A stretch of 64,000 nucleotides of DNA from Callipepla californica brunnescens (taxonomy: Eukaryota; Chordata; Aves; Galliformes; Odontophoridae), in NCBI GenBank assembly GCA_023055505.1, contig JALIRH010000001.1:13015467-13079466 (forward strand), in the 5' to 3' direction. The translations under genes and the position numbers were made by a program. Under the pieces are notes generated by a model. The model saw only the letters and a program-made list of their open reading frames with translations. It did no database searches and had not been told where the DNA came from. Of the stretch, positions 49,695 through 63,320 are shown piece by piece (within the stretch, counting starts at the first letter, position 1; each line of letters opens with the position of its first letter).

Positions 49695-51412
49695 CTTTTA
49701 AATTAGTATAAAACCAGAAAGTCTTCAACAAACTGAAGATTAGAAACCAAAACTCTAACCTGACATGGACTTTACAACCACAAAGTATCTTAAATTGATT
49801 TCAAAATATCTAAAAAAAAAATGGACGGAGAAAAGTAATAGAATTGGATACAGAGTATTCAGACAGGCATTCCTCTTAGATATAGGGGTATGCTGTTGTC
49901 TCAATAATATTTCCTAAAAACATACTTAAGAACAGAATTTTAAAGAAGAAAACAGAAGACACTGTATAGAAGTGGAAGCATTTGGCAAACAAAATGTAAA
50001 TTTAAAACCATTCTGAAAAGTGGGAAGCTTTAATATCTGTTTCACATTTGTAGCCTTAAGAGACTGCTAGAGAGTATGTTTTGGCAATTACATAGTAGCT
50101 TTGCCATGGAATTCATACTGCTGCACATATCAGCTGTTTCTCATCAAAAGTTCCTTCTATGGGCACTGGGGTCAGTCTGCCACTCTGAAGCTCTTGAGAC
50201 CATGAAGAGGTTTGTAGCTCAGTTATTCATTTGGTTTCTAAATAATTCAACTATGAGAAACTGTATCTGATACAAAAGTTCAAGAAAATTATAGTCAAGC
50301 ATTGCTGAACTGTGGAAATTCACAGTAGCTGGGAGCCAGAATCGATAGCTGTATACATAATAACCGTGTCTAAAACGTAGTCTTGCTAAGCTCATGTGTC
50401 TGCATGCAAACATTAAAGCAACCTTAAATCTTTTGAAAGGGAATAAAATTATACGATCAGCCTCCCATTTCAAAAAAACTATGCAACTCCACTTGCACAT
50501 GTCACACAGAAAGAGTAGTACAATTTGGGTCTTGATAACAAATAAAATTATATGTGGGTGAAAATTGTGTGGATTAGACAAATTAATGATCTTATACCTG
50601 TATTTAGCCACATTATTTATTGATTACTCCATAAGAATAAGGTAAAAAATAATAGCTACCAGGAATTATTGCAACCCAAACTGCCTTTTAATATTAACTG
50701 TGTTGTTCAGTTTTGCTGCAATAGAACTAAGCGTGCACATATGCTCCAGCTCAGACTCAGAGCCTTAGTTCATGAATTTAGATAGTGAGCAGGCTAGAGC
50801 AGTGTTAAACTTGGGGTACTTTCTCCTAGGAAATATCTCTTATGCTTTCTGAATCATTACAATTCCCATTTACAAAATATGGTGAAGTTACAATTAACAA
50901 CAGTTAAATCCAGTGCAGATAAAGTAAAACCAACAGGAGGAAATTTTAATGTTCTCAGAACTGTTTGCATTCCCAATGCAACTATTTTAAAATTGACTTC
51001 AGTCAGTGTTTCAAATTTTAATTAGACAGGTTCTCATAACTGGTAATGAGTAACCAGAGGCCAAACTATAGAATCATGCATCAGGGTTTGTTCAGTCTAA
51101 CACTAATGACTCTCTGCTTAAACTGAGTGAAAAAAATGTCCTGAGTAAATCTTTAGTCTTAAGAGCCATTAAATCTTCCCTCTACTAATATGAAAAGGAA
51201 TTTCAGTCTGTGTAGTAAATAAAACAGCCTGCAAGAAAGAACTTTCTTCTTCACAAATATAGGAAGGACTCATTACAAAACTGCTCTATGCAACAGAAGT
51301 TCATACTTCAGGCCAAACAGAAGTAAGCAGTGATAACGTTGAGCAGCAGAACATTAAATTCTTTCCACGGTGAAACTAGATACATTCACTATTGTGTGTT
51401 AGCTGTTGTTTG
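49695..51412. other. Unassigned AT-rich DNA
   Basis: The 130-codon minus-strand frame at 50219-50611 is aromatic- and Leu-rich, has no recognisable motif and no obvious splice borders. Nothing else is visible. Confidence 0.5.
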
Positions 51413-52060
51413 ATCACAGAATTACAGAGTGGATGAGGTTGGAAGACACCTTCAGAGATTACCTAACCCTGCTGAAGGCATAGTTGACTAGGAAATCTGC
51501 CTCGTCCAGAAAGATTTTGAATATTTGCAAGGATAAAGACTCCATACACTCTCACCTGTGCAGTAAAGAAGTGCTTCAGAGTGTCAGGGCAAACCTCCGT
51601 GATTCAGTTTCTGTCCATTGCCTCTTTTCCTATGCCTGGGCTCTATTAAGAAGAGTCTGTCTCTGCCTTCTTTCCTCTTCCAATCAGGTATTTATACACA
51701 CAGATTAGATTCCTCTGAGCTTTCTCTCCTCCAGTCTGATCAATGCCATCTCTTCCAGACTTTCCTCATGTTCACTTGCTCCAAGCCCTTCCAGGATCAT
51801 CATGGCCTTTTGCTGGACTGTCTCCAGTATGTCCATGTTCCTTTGTATCTGGGAACACAGGACTGGATCCTGAACTGATGTTATGACCTCATCAGTGTTG
51901 AACAGAACAGAAGGATCACACTCATGACCTGCAGATGATGCAGTGTTGTTCTTGATGCAACCTTAGAAAGACCATTGGCCTTCCTTGCTGCAAAGGCATG
52001 ATTTTGGACAGATTGATTCTTTGTTATGCCTGGCTCAGATGGAACCAGGTGAGAAGCTTC
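51413..52060 (-). mobile_element. Old CR1 fragment, 3' part
   Basis: The reversed CR1 3' end opens the element at left (GATCACAGAATTACAG, then GATGAGGTTGGAAGACACC). The body follows CR1 order: TCTCTCCTCCAGTCTGATCA, TTTTGCTGGACTGTCTCCAG, GGGAACACAGGACTGGATCC. Heavily diverged, with no readable frame of any length. The right edge is approximate. Confidence 0.8.
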
Positions 52061-53577
52061 TGTATCCATCTGTAGAAGGATGTTCTGAATCACTTTCACA
52101 AATCATATATTTACTCAAGAAAGAAAACTGCAAATAGGAAACTCAGAATTGGAAGTGCTCTCACCATAGTTGGGCACATAGAAGTTAGATATTTAACTAT
52201 AATCTTGTCAGCTGAGAGTCTCTTAGAGTCAGGGGAAAGAGAAGATATAAAAAACAAGTAACCTCACTGTAAAAGATTTATTATAGGTAAGACTAATTGC
52301 ATTGTGCAGATCCATAACATCTAGAAACCAAAGATTAATAATGCAGTCTTCAACAGCTAAACTGTATAACTGACAGCTGATCTTTCTTGATTTTTAGTTA
52401 GTTATAGAAATATAAAGCGTTATCAATAGCACTCTAGGTTTCTTAGGCAAAAGATCTTAGATAATCAGCTCTAACTCTTCACTCTAAGTCAATATGAAAC
52501 ATATCTATACTATCTTAAGATCAATTGGTCTACTGTGCTCTCAGAAATTTCCATTAGTGGGAATCCCATCCCATGCCTTGATAGCTTGTTCCTGAGGAAC
52601 CCTCATAACTATATGTGACCCAATCTCTACCTTCCATCTGAGAAAAGAAAGGCAAATAAATTATTTTTTATATACACAGTGGACATGTAATAGCATGTCC
52701 TAGAATGACACTTACTATTCATGCTTTAGCATTGCCTTGTTTGCTCAGAAACTGTGTTCACTCATACTCTCCATTTTCCATACTATGATACTTTACTTTA
52801 TAGTCATTCTTAACAATGAGTCCTTGTTCTGCAGTTTTGTATAATGTCTTCTTGATCTCCATCATTAAATCAACCTGACAGAAAACAGCTGTATTCTTCT
52901 TATCTTTGCCAAGCACTCAGACATATCACACACACGGGGGAGAGTGAATAGAATCATTTCAAAGCAGCTTAAGCAAAATAATGAGTAAAATGGTGGAAAA
53001 TCTACAGTCCAATACCTTCCAAACCAGGAATAGTGTAGAACAGTGTAAAATGAGTATAAACACACATTTGGGACTTCAGGTCAAGTAGTGAAAAGTAGCA
53101 GTCTCTGTTCTGTTTTAACTGTAATTACCTACATTGGCCCTTAGATACACAACTGTTTTTCCATGCTGGTAGCAGCAAGAATCCAATATCCTACATGCAT
53201 TCAGGGCCAAAATCAGCAATAAATAAAAATAATTAAATAGATAACATTTTTCTATCTAATTCTTCAATTGTGCATATATGAGCTTCTCCCATAATTTGTC
53301 ACACTAGAAAAGTGTAACAATTATAATTACTGCTTTTAGAAATTACTTGAGGTCTATATTTATTAAAGATAAGGAATATGTAGACAAGCAACCAGAAGAC
53401 AAAATTTTCTCCAATAAATAAATAATTCAAGAAGGAATAAAATTATCACTGTTATTTATTTTATTTAGAGAATCGGGAGCCTTATAATGATTAAGTTCAA
53501 GTCTCAAAAGAGGACACTTCTATTAAATTTACTTTTCGGTTAAAAATCCAGTCACTTCATGTCTCATTTGTTTTGAA
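52061..53577. other. Unassigned AT-rich DNA
   Basis: No recognisable gene, repeat family or regulatory motif was seen. Confidence 0.5.
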
Positions 53578-53703
53578 TAGCCCAGAACTGGATACAGTGC
53601 TCCAGGTATGGCCTCACCACTACTGAGTAAAGAGGTAAAAATGCCTCCTTTTACCTGCTGGCAATACTTTTCCTAATACAGCACAGGTTATAACTTTTTT
53701 TCT

Positions 53704-53742
<39 letters not shown>

Positions 53743-54225
53743 AAAAGTCATGTTTCTGGCTCATTTTCAGCCTGGTGCCCATAAGATTCCCCTTTTCTGC
53801 CAAGATGCTTTCCAGCCAGTCAGCTTTTAGCATGTACTGGTTCTCAAGGCTGTTGTTCAGGACTTTGGACTTCTCCTTGACGATGTGCATGAGGTTTCTG
53901 TCAGCCTATCTCTCCAGCCTGTCGAGGTTTCTCTGGATGGCAGCACAACATTCTGGTGGATCAATCAGTCACTCCTCACACTTTTGCATTATCACTGAGG
54001 TTACACTTAACAAGTATGCCCCATCATCCAGACACCTAATTAATATTTTAAAGATAATTGGGTCCTCTACTAACTGCTGAGGTCCACTGGTGGATAATGA
54101 CCTCCAAATGACTGTACACTGCTTATCACCACACTCTAGGCTCGGTTGTTCAGTTTTCAGTCCTCACCATTTGTTTACCCAGTCAATACATCAACAGCCT
54201 GTGCAAGGAAGCATTGTCCATGTCC
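53578..54225 (-). mobile_element. Old CR1 fragment holding a GT microsatellite
   Basis: In reverse this runs from CR1 3' sequence (CCCAGAACTGGATACAGTGC, CTCCAGGTATGGCCTCACCA) through the reverse transcriptase C-terminus to the sequence around CTCGGTTGTTCAGTTTTCAG. Frame 53651-53890 keeps CIRKSIASR, RLKMSQKHDF and SKVLNNSLENQYML. It resembles the copy at 3253-3965 more than the others: both read QKHDF where younger copies read QQCAL. The terminal octamer tail is missing. Confidence 0.82.
53705..53740. repeat. (GT)18 microsatellite inside CR1
   Basis: 36 bases of perfect GT, the longest pure dinucleotide run in the window. It sits inside the CR1 coding remnant and gives a run of Thr-His codons in the minus-strand frame. 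Confidence 0.95.
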
Positions 54226-55883
54226 ACTGATAGATATGTTTATTGTGAGAAAATACTCAAGAGAAACAAACGAATGCTTTAACAACATAATTCATTTCTA
54301 AAGACAAAAAAAAAAAGTAGTGTCAGAGTTTTTTATTTTAATTATCATTATCTTGTAAGATTCACCTACACTTTTATTTAATGCACTGGAATTTTTGAGG
54401 GAATGTTTGCTTGCAAGCACTATTGGTAGATACATGAAAACAGTGTTTTTAAGGACTTCTTCATCAGAGAAAAAAGTACACTATTCCCACTGTGACCTTG
54501 CTTCCTTCATCTGAATTTGAAAGCCATCCTACAGTCATGTCCTCTCCAGAAGAATAGAAGCAAATAACTTTTCAAGATTGTGTAATACATCACTAGTACT
54601 GTTAAGATCTAAATTACAGAAATGAGTAAGCAGGAGGATGGAGAAAACTGAAGATCATTTGTTCTTGGCAACAAAATTGAGTACTAACTATTGTCCCTTT
54701 CAAGTCAGAAATTCAGTATTAACCTTGAGGGAGCAGTATGTAACACATCACAACAGCACAAGAATATATATGTTCAACAAGAAAAGAAGAGAAGCTCTTA
54801 GAGGATGCTATTATACTGCAATGATTGTCTCACTGTGAGATGACAGATTGTAAAAAAATCAAGAACAAAAAGACTATGAATGTTTGCATCCGTTGGTGTT
54901 CATTTCAGTAAAACTAGCCACTCCTTGCACTGTGGTGGCTGCACATGCAACTTCAGTGAATGCCTTCCTCGGAAACTTTAATCCACTTATTAATATATGA
55001 TCCAAGAAAACAGCAATCCACTTGACGTTGATAAAGCAGAATATCAACTGTTACTTGGTCACAGATTACATCAGGGTTTCTGTCACAAAGCTAATAATGA
55101 ACAGTATATATTACAGTAAACTGCTAAACTCCTCAAAGATTAAGAATTATTCAGTGTTCAAAATGCCATCAATGGTTACAAACAGGAGTCATATCTGCCA
55201 CCTTCGATACATTCAATTTGGGATTTAGGTATATTCAAAAAACCCAGTAGGTCTTCTCGCTGAATAAAGGACAGGTGAATGATAATGTCACTAGACACTA
55301 ACCAAGCTTTTACTGGTGATTGCCTGCTAATAAGAAATTATATACTTCCTATTATTATACACTTTTAAAGCCAGACTACATAGAACACTGCAGAATACAC
55401 TACAAAAATCAATTTTTAATTGGTAGAAAAACTGACTTTAGAAAACATAATATATAATTTTATCTATAATTTCTGCAGTTCTTTGGTATCGTCTTTATTG
55501 TTTCTGTGGGAAGCCTGTGATTGATAACTGAAACATTTCCATTGATTCGATCTGTTAGCTTTAGTAATTCTTTGAATCTGCATTTACTCTTAAATAAACC
55601 ACTACTTCTTTTCCACAAGATGCTTTCCCCTAAGAATTTTGACAACTTGTTAAGTTTGGTATTTGGTGAGGTTTTTTTGGTGGTAATGATGGCTTTTTAA
55701 TTTTTGGTGGTGGTGGGTTTTCTTGTTGCTCTTTTTAATATATTCACAGCATTCAATCAACAAAAATTGCCCCCAAACTAATCTCTTCTTTCTTTGTAAG
55801 ACCTACATGGCCATGGTGCAAAACTTCCACTAGCAACTGGGTCTTCTTCAGTCCAAGAGAGCTGAGGGATAATACTAAGACTG
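54226..55883. other. Unassigned AT-rich DNA
   Basis: No recognisable gene or transposon. A T/G-rich block (GGTGGTGGTGGG) lies near 55660-55740. Confidence 0.5.
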
Positions 55884-55953
55884 AAGGCAGTCTCTTATTT
55901 AATTTACTCCCAGTAAAGAAGGCAGTCCCTTATTAAATTTACTCCCAGTAAAT
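55884..55953. repeat. 35-base tandem duplication
   Basis: 55884-55918 and 55919-55953 are near-identical copies. Both begin AAGGCAGTC and end TTTACTCCCAGTAAA. They differ by two or three bases, which suggests a duplication that is not brand new. Confidence 0.9.
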
Positions 55954-58900
55954 AAAATATTGTACATGTATAATATGCATGCTAATTAATAAAAATTAAT
56001 AAAAATATTCAATCAATATTATTTTAAATAAAGCCTTGTTTTACCTGTCATACCATTTTTCTTAATCACACAGAAATAGCAGAATGTCACAAGTCATTCA
56101 GCTAATAATCTAGTTGAATAAGGAGTTGCTCTTGGAAGGACTCTGTCCCTCTTCAGTATTGCTCGGGGAAATATTTTGTTTTTAACTGTGAATATTTCTT
56201 ACATTTAGCTCACTGATGCTAATCCAACACTCAGTATTCAGACTTTAAAATTAGTGAGTTAATTAGTACACATGCCATACCTGTTAACAGATGAAAAAAG
56301 GGAAATTACTGTAGTTTAGTGAGGCTGAATAAACACTTAAACTACTGACTACATATTATTAGGAAAAAGCAGCTCTCCTAAACTGATTTTGTCCCAGGAA
56401 AGTGGAAGGAGTTTTGATGCTGAATTCAAGGAAAACAGAATCATGTTCTAGCAAACTAACAATGGTCATGAGTAGAAGTCATGAATGAATATGAACTCAA
56501 GAGTAAAAGTTTGCAACTCCACCCATAAGAAAATGTACGGTATCATATTTTCTAATCTTCTTATTGCTTCTTTAAGAATTGTATGTCTTAAGTCTGGTAT
56601 ATTTTCTGCTAAATAGCATGCCATATACTCCTAATGCCTAACTCCTAATAGTCTATACAAAAAAAGAAAAAAAAAAGCAGGCAGCACTTCCTCTTAAAAT
56701 TGAGTTGCAACTTCATTACAGCAGATTTTCCTGGGTCTTATAGGTGCTAGTATATAATCATTAATAAGTGTTGTCATAATTTCAAAGCCCATCGTATACA
56801 TGAAGTCAAAACTGAGTATTTGTGGTTTGTTTTTTTTCCTTAGTTTATGCCTTTCTGGTTTTTAAAGCTCTAGCAAATGTAATATCACAAAGTGATAAAT
56901 GATAATTTGTTATTGTACTGCTGTATATTCACCCAGTTAATTAACAGCTGTTCCAATACGAGTGAGGACCTGAACAGTATGTCCATCAAACCATTGTCTA
57001 TAAATTAAAATAATTTTTCAAAAGAAGATTATTTTGCTTGCTTGTGTGCACAGCCATTAGGACAAATGTTGTTCCATTCCAAATGGGACAGTGACCACTC
57101 ATCACACCATCACGCTGCATCTCATGGAACAAGCATGCAACAAGCAGCCTATGACATGAAGCCAACAGTTCTATGTTTATCCCTGCAAATCGACAGATAG
57201 CCTGCATATGTGTTTATTCAGGTGCATGCATGCACATACACTCCCATCAGATTACAAATTCTACATTACATGTATACTTTGATAAAAAATAATAGCTTAC
57301 TGTAGCTCCTCCTTCATTTCTGGAAGGTATTTGTGCAATTCCTACCCTGGAATGTATTTGTGCAAACTGGGGTATTTTTCTTTCGTCACTTAAACTGAAA
57401 ATGCTCTTATTAGCACATCCTAGGCATACAAGAGATTGAGGTAATGCCTCTATTTCTAGCAATGAATCAACTCTTCAGTGTGGTATGGATATCTATTAAT
57501 TATGTGGTGCTCTCATTTTGCAAAATCTGTTTGCAAACTCCATCTGGAATTTTGATTAGTTACACAGCACACATGAATTCTCGTCAGCCTACATAGGGCT
57601 ATCCACTGTTATTCACTGTGGCTATATTTATATTCCAAGCCAACCCAAAGCTGTAATTGTGGATTTAACTCTTTCTCATTCTTCTCATATAGTAAAACAA
57701 TAAAGCTCACCTGCAGGTTCCATACTCATGATTCCTGAAAGTACTGAGGACCTCCGTGGTCAGTGCCTGGCTGGTGCCTGAGCATGAAACCTGGGACTAG
57801 AGTCAGAGGACATCATAGTCAGGGATACATATGAGAATGGTAGGATCCATGCCCCACTACAGACGCCATGGGAAGGGTTTCTCTTGCCCATGAAACCGAA
57901 CTTGGGGTTAAAACTTAGTTTACATATATCACATAAAATTGTTCAGTGTAGGCAATAAAATTATGCCACCTTACAGCTGTATTCAGGGTAATCACTGTCT
58001 GATGCATATCTCATTTGGAATTTGAAAGTTTCTTTTGTTTCACAGTCATTCATGCCATGAATATTGACAGTTCATATTTTAATAGGACTCTTGATGGTTG
58101 CACTTTCGCATGTTAGTTTGAAAGACTATAACCAAAAACAAAACAAAATTGCTTCCATCTTAACTGAAATAATGGGATTTGATCACTACCTGAATGAGCA
58201 AGCTAGGCTGTCTATTGCCCATTAGAAGAAGAGTGTGTAGCTTTTCCAATAGATTCATGCTCACATTAAAAAAAAAAAAAAAAAGTATTGTAGTTACCTC
58301 TTCTATTCCCACTGCTATGTCGGACAAAATATGCATTCATATAAAAAAATATTTTCATTTTCATTCAGATAAGATATTGGACTGAGAACTCAGTTATCCA
58401 CCTGTAAATTTTTAAGTGGAAGTTGAAGATAAAAGGGAAGTAAAAACTTTTTAGGTGCTGAGACCTCGTTGCTTTAGCACTCCCAAAAAATGGATATATG
58501 AGATGGGAAAAAGAAGTCATCTACCAAACTTATGGAATTACAGTAGAAAAAACTTCTTGTTCTAGTTAATTAGTGGGGAGCACAAATACCACTCTAGATG
58601 GTTTTATGTAACACGTGTGACATGTAAGAGGTTAGAGTGAGAGTTGTCTCATCTGCACTATGAAATGTGACTGAACAAAAAGTCTTGGTGGTGTTTTTTG
58701 CATAGACATTCTCAGTGACACTCTTCTCTCTTCCATTAGTAGACTTCGGGTCACATACAAAGCACTGCATAGCCTTAATGTCACATGGGAAGCACAGGTT
58801 CCCCCACAATCTTCTGTACTCAGGTATATTCAATTCAGTGAACTGTATCTCATCTTACAGTATGGAAAATAGGGATTCAAAATAAGATAATTAATTAAAT

Positions 58901-61900
58901 CCACTCTGTATTTTAAATAGCATCTGTCTTGGTGCTGTCTTCCTTGAACACCTCCCCTCTGCTACATGAAAAATTACTGTTAAATCTCTGATGTACTTTG
59001 GCTTGTCCTAAATAGTTTTTCAAGCAGTTTTCAATAACTCCTAAAGTAAGTAGCTGTTTTCTCATCCCAGTTTCCATTTTCTTAGCTACTCTCCACTTTC
59101 TGACATTTTTTAAGTTCTGTAACTAACTTTTGCAGAGGTGACATTTTACTAGTCCTGGGATCAGAATGTCTTTCTGTTCCATTTATACATCTGGAATATT
59201 TACAATTGCTTCCTCAGAGATCTACAGGCAGCCCATTTGTCCCTTGACTAGCTGTTAAGGCTATCTAAATTGCAGTATGTTCTTATTTTAGGTCCCCAGC
59301 TTTGTCTATGTCAGAAGGTTATAAAGAATCAGTGAATGCGCTAAAATTCAATGTCCCAGTTCTTTACTTCACAGGATCTGCACTCAGTTAAGTTTTGAAG
59401 TTTCATTGTGTATCTATCAAGACAGCATTTAAATTCCATAAGGAGACAATCAAATTCTTTTTGAAAACAGAGGCCTTTCCCTCTTCGTTCAGTGACATAT
59501 TAGGTCAAAATTAAGTGCTTCTGGACAAGACTGACATTTCCTTCTCCCCCTCACTTCAGACACTATTTTCACTTTCTTGGACCATTTCTAGCATCCTTTT
59601 CAAAACCTGTGGGCATGAATGTGAAATATCCATTGATCACTTTTCAGTTCACATAGAACAGGCTATCAGAATTTTGTGCTTTTCTACACTATGTCCTAAA
59701 TGTTAGAAGCCTTTCTGACTCATCTTTCAAACACTTAATTGTGCAGCCAAGTTTAATGGGGCTGCTCACATGCTTGAAATTAAGCACCTACTTCAGTATC
59801 ATGCTGAACCAGACCCTAAGTCGTCTTTATTACCAACAGTTACTGAGGCCCCATTTTTTACTTTAATTTTCCATAGTCTGTTACACAAACATACCCATAA
59901 AAGCCAATCTGTTACTGCCATACATACATGCAATTATCTTCAGCCAATATCACCTGAGCCCAAAGTACATTGTAAATAAAGAAACTTCTAACACCTAGAG
60001 ATAAAACAAGACAGTTACACCAATTCAGTTTTGAAGAATTTTAAGTCTTTTTTGAATATAACTAGAATAAAGAGAAAAAAAGGAGAGCAAATGAATACTT
60101 CTTGAGTCATCAAAGACATCCCCGATATTCTGCATCATACAATACCCCTGCTATAGCATTCTCTAATGCAGATACAATGTTTGATGAATATGTTCTCTAT
60201 GTTTGTGCAATTCAGGTATTAAACATTAATTTACATAAAACCATGACTGCAAATCCATGCAGGTAAGGAGTTCTTAATAATTTTCTGGGAGTTTACAGGG
60301 ATGGAGGAGAATTTTGAAAAAGAAATTTAGTGTCTTTCAGTTAAGCTCAACAAAATAATAGGCCCTACAAAATAATGTCTGAAAAATCAGCACGGACTTA
60401 AGCTCATCTTCGCATTTTTGTAAAAAATCAAGCATGACATTTGTCAGATGTTAGCCAGCCTCCCTTTGTACCCTCCCACTTTGCTACTTCATCTCTCTGG
60501 TATTTTCTCAACATTAATAACTTGATACCTCCCAAAACATACAAATTCATACTTGCCAAAATACAAGGAGTCGCAGTGCTGCCCCTTTTCACCTTCCATC
60601 TGCTGCATTTGTTATTTCTGACCACATTTCCTGCTGTACCACCTCCCATTTGAGTCTATTTGCTTGTAGCTGTCTATAGCTGGACTCACCTCAGAAATTA
60701 GGAGTCATTTTTGACTGCTTTCCTGTTCCACCTCTGCCTATGTTTCTGCCATTAGATGACAGGCACATTATCAACAGGATGCTTTCTACTGTGGCATAGG
60801 GTAAGAGTGTAATAGTGTTGATAAACCAGACCTTCTGCTGGGTTAAGTGGCTGTTCCTTAACAAACACAAAGCCAGGAGTAAGAGACCAACCAGCTCCCC
60901 AGGTAGCTGAGGAAGGCACTTGAGCTTACTCCATTGCTCCTCTCAACTAAAGTATTCACAGCTCTACAAGAAAAGAACCTATTTCCTATTCCCATCATGG
61001 ATCATTCAAACTGACCCTAGTTTTGCAAAGAGGGTAGTCTTTCTACAATTTTAATTTTAGTGGTTTAAAATGACAACAGTAAAACCAAACAAGATTCAGT
61101 GGAGTATCTTCAAAGAGTTGCCATGGTGATACTCATTAGGTGTTTCATGCCAAAACATAATGCTTCAGGTTACTTTGAAAATGTGAAAAAAGCTCGAATT
61201 TTTTTAGTCCTGTCCTAATTCTGTCACCACAAGGGTGACAAAAAAAGGCAGAGCTTTGATTTCTTTTTCCTTTTTTTGGTAATCAACATTTTACAGCAGT
61301 ATTTTCCCAAAATAAGATGCTCTGTTTATGCCTCATATTAAAAAGAGGGAAACATGGAAATAGAATTAGGGACACAGAGGCAGAAGTGAAAACAGAATTA
61401 CAAAGAAAGAAGAAAGAGTACAGCAGTAGCTGAGAGAAATGTATTTTAGTTTTCAGTGACATAAGGGAAAATAGAATACCTTCTATAAAGCAAAAAAGCT
61501 TTTGACTTTTGTTTATGAAAGAGAAAGTCAATGGGAACAGTCTTAAATCAGCAGCACAGTGATTATGAGGATGGAGAATTTTTGAGAATGCTTAATATAT
61601 CTGATGAAACAGATTATATTAACATCATATGCTTAGCCCAGCAAAGCAAAAGTGTGTTCTCTCAGTTAAACAGAAGACATTTTCTCCTATGGGAATGCCT
61701 ACAGGCTATCCTCTCCACTGTGCCCATGCATTGCCTTGGAGAGAGAGAGCTGGAATAGACCAAAGCCAAGACTGGAAATACTGTGAGCAAGTTAGAGGGT
61801 GCAGGTGACTAAGCACATGCCTCGGAGCCACACAGCTGACAGAGCAGGTTTACCTGGAGGGGACAGAATTTGCCCTCTGCCTTGTGACCTGCTGTAGCTC

Positions 61901-61941
61901 TGCAGACATACTTTCCTCTGTCCCTTTTACAGAAAGCAGTG
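55954..61941. other. Unassigned DNA, 6 kb
   Basis: No gene or transposon was recognised. A17 lies at 58268-58284. A patch at 57720-57900 is less AT-rich but codes for nothing I can name. The opposed frames at 60428-60653 on both strands are mutually exclusive and motif-free. Confidence 0.5.
58268..58284. repeat. Poly(A) tract, 17 bases
   Basis: An uninterrupted A run with no recognisable retrocopy upstream. Confidence 0.88.
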
Positions 61942-61976
61942 AACAATTATAAGAATAAAACAATTATAAGAATAAT
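61942..61976. repeat. 17-base tandem duplication
   Basis: Two copies of AACAATTATAAGAATA, separated by one base at most. Confidence 0.85.
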
Positions 61977-62785
61977 GATGAATAAACTCAGATGAATAAA
62001 ATCCAGCTGACACTTCTTAGTTAAATTGCTTCTGAAGTGTTAGAAAGACTGAAAATCTTGTAAAAAATGTTTTTAGTGCTAAAAAGTGTGTTTATGAATG
62101 CATATAGGGTACAGATTTGCATGTTAAAGAGGGGCTGGTGCATCTTAGAACTCAGCTTTTCATGTAGCATCCATATCCCCCAAATTCAGCACTGACAGTA
62201 TTGTCCCTCACCATCTCAGCAAACAAGGTATGAGTGAGATCCACACAGGCAATTTTAATTCAAGAGACATTCTTTAATGTAGCATTGGATTAATAATACT
62301 TTTTTAAGCTATTCTGAGAACATGACAGTGTTTCCTATTTATAAGTAGCACAGCTGGTCAGTGCTTCAATTTACACTTTTTTCATCATAGATAGGCCATA
62401 GAAGGGAGATATAGATCTCTCAGTCTGGGGATCCATTAATCTGCAGTGAGTTGAGAGGAGATTTATCTGTGGGATAGAGGAGGCTCCTGGGCTCCCAGAG
62501 GGGGTGACAGTGCTACCACAGACTTCCTCCCAGTTATTCACACACAGTTCTCCATAGTCCAGCCTATACCTGTCCAGCATTAGTGTAATCTCCAATGACA
62601 ACGCTATAATGTTCAGAGAGAACTCAGCCTCAAATTAGTTGCATGTCTGAGGCAGAACAAAGCCCAGCCTCCACTTCAAACCTCAGCAGCAGCAGCGTAC
62701 ATCCAGAAGCAGTGACCACAGGTATTTTGTACCACAAGAGGACAAAAGGCCTCACTAATGTTCCCTGGACTGTTGCTGAGGTGCA
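61977..62785. other. Unassigned DNA, GC-richer to the right
   Basis: 62440-62720 is less AT-rich and has a short AGC-rich run (CAGCAGCAGCAGCG). The 76-codon minus-strand frame at 62371-62601 has no recognisable motif. Confidence 0.5.
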
Positions 62786-63320
62786 CAATCACAGAAACAT
62801 TAGGGTTGGAAAAGATCTCTAAGATATCTAATTATCTTGTCCACCTACCACAGACATTGCCCACTAAACCATGTCCCTAAGTACCACATCTACACATCCA
62901 GTGACAGTGACTCCACCACCTCCATGGGCTGCCCATTCCAATACCACACCACCCTTTCAGAGAATATATATTTTTCCCAATACGCAACCCGAATATCCCC
63001 TGGCACAACTTGAAGCCATTACCCCTCATGCTATCGCTGTTACCTGGGAGAAGAGGCTGACCCACCCCCACCTTGCTACAATATCCATTCAGGCAGCTGT
63101 AGGCAGCAGTAAGTCTCCTCTGATCCTTCTCCCAGCTAAACAATCCCAGCTTCCTCAGCTGCTCCCCGTAAGACTTGCTCCCCAGATCCCTCACCAGCTT
63201 CTTTACCCTTCCCTGGACACGTTCCAGGGTCTTAATGTCTTTCTTGTAGTGAGGAGTCCAAAACTGAACACAGTACTCGAGGTGCAGCCTCACCAGGGCT
63301 TAATACAAGGCAACAATCAC
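62786..63320 (-). mobile_element. CR1 fragment, end of ORF2 and 3' region
   Basis: The reversed 3' end (CAATCACAGAAACATTAGG, GTTGGAAAAGATCTCTAAG) is followed by CR1 3' UTR. In the minus-strand frame 62877-63293 the reverse transcriptase C-terminus reads MRLHLEYCVQFWTPHYKKDI, then LERVQGRVKKLVRDL and LRKLGLFSWEKDQRRL. That frame is open for 138 codons, so this copy is less decayed than those at 51413 and 53578. It represents another CR1 subfamily. Confidence 0.9.

Noticed and set aside
50219..50611. 130-codon minus-strand frame
   Set aside because: No motif, no convincing splice borders, and composition typical of AT-rich noncoding DNA.
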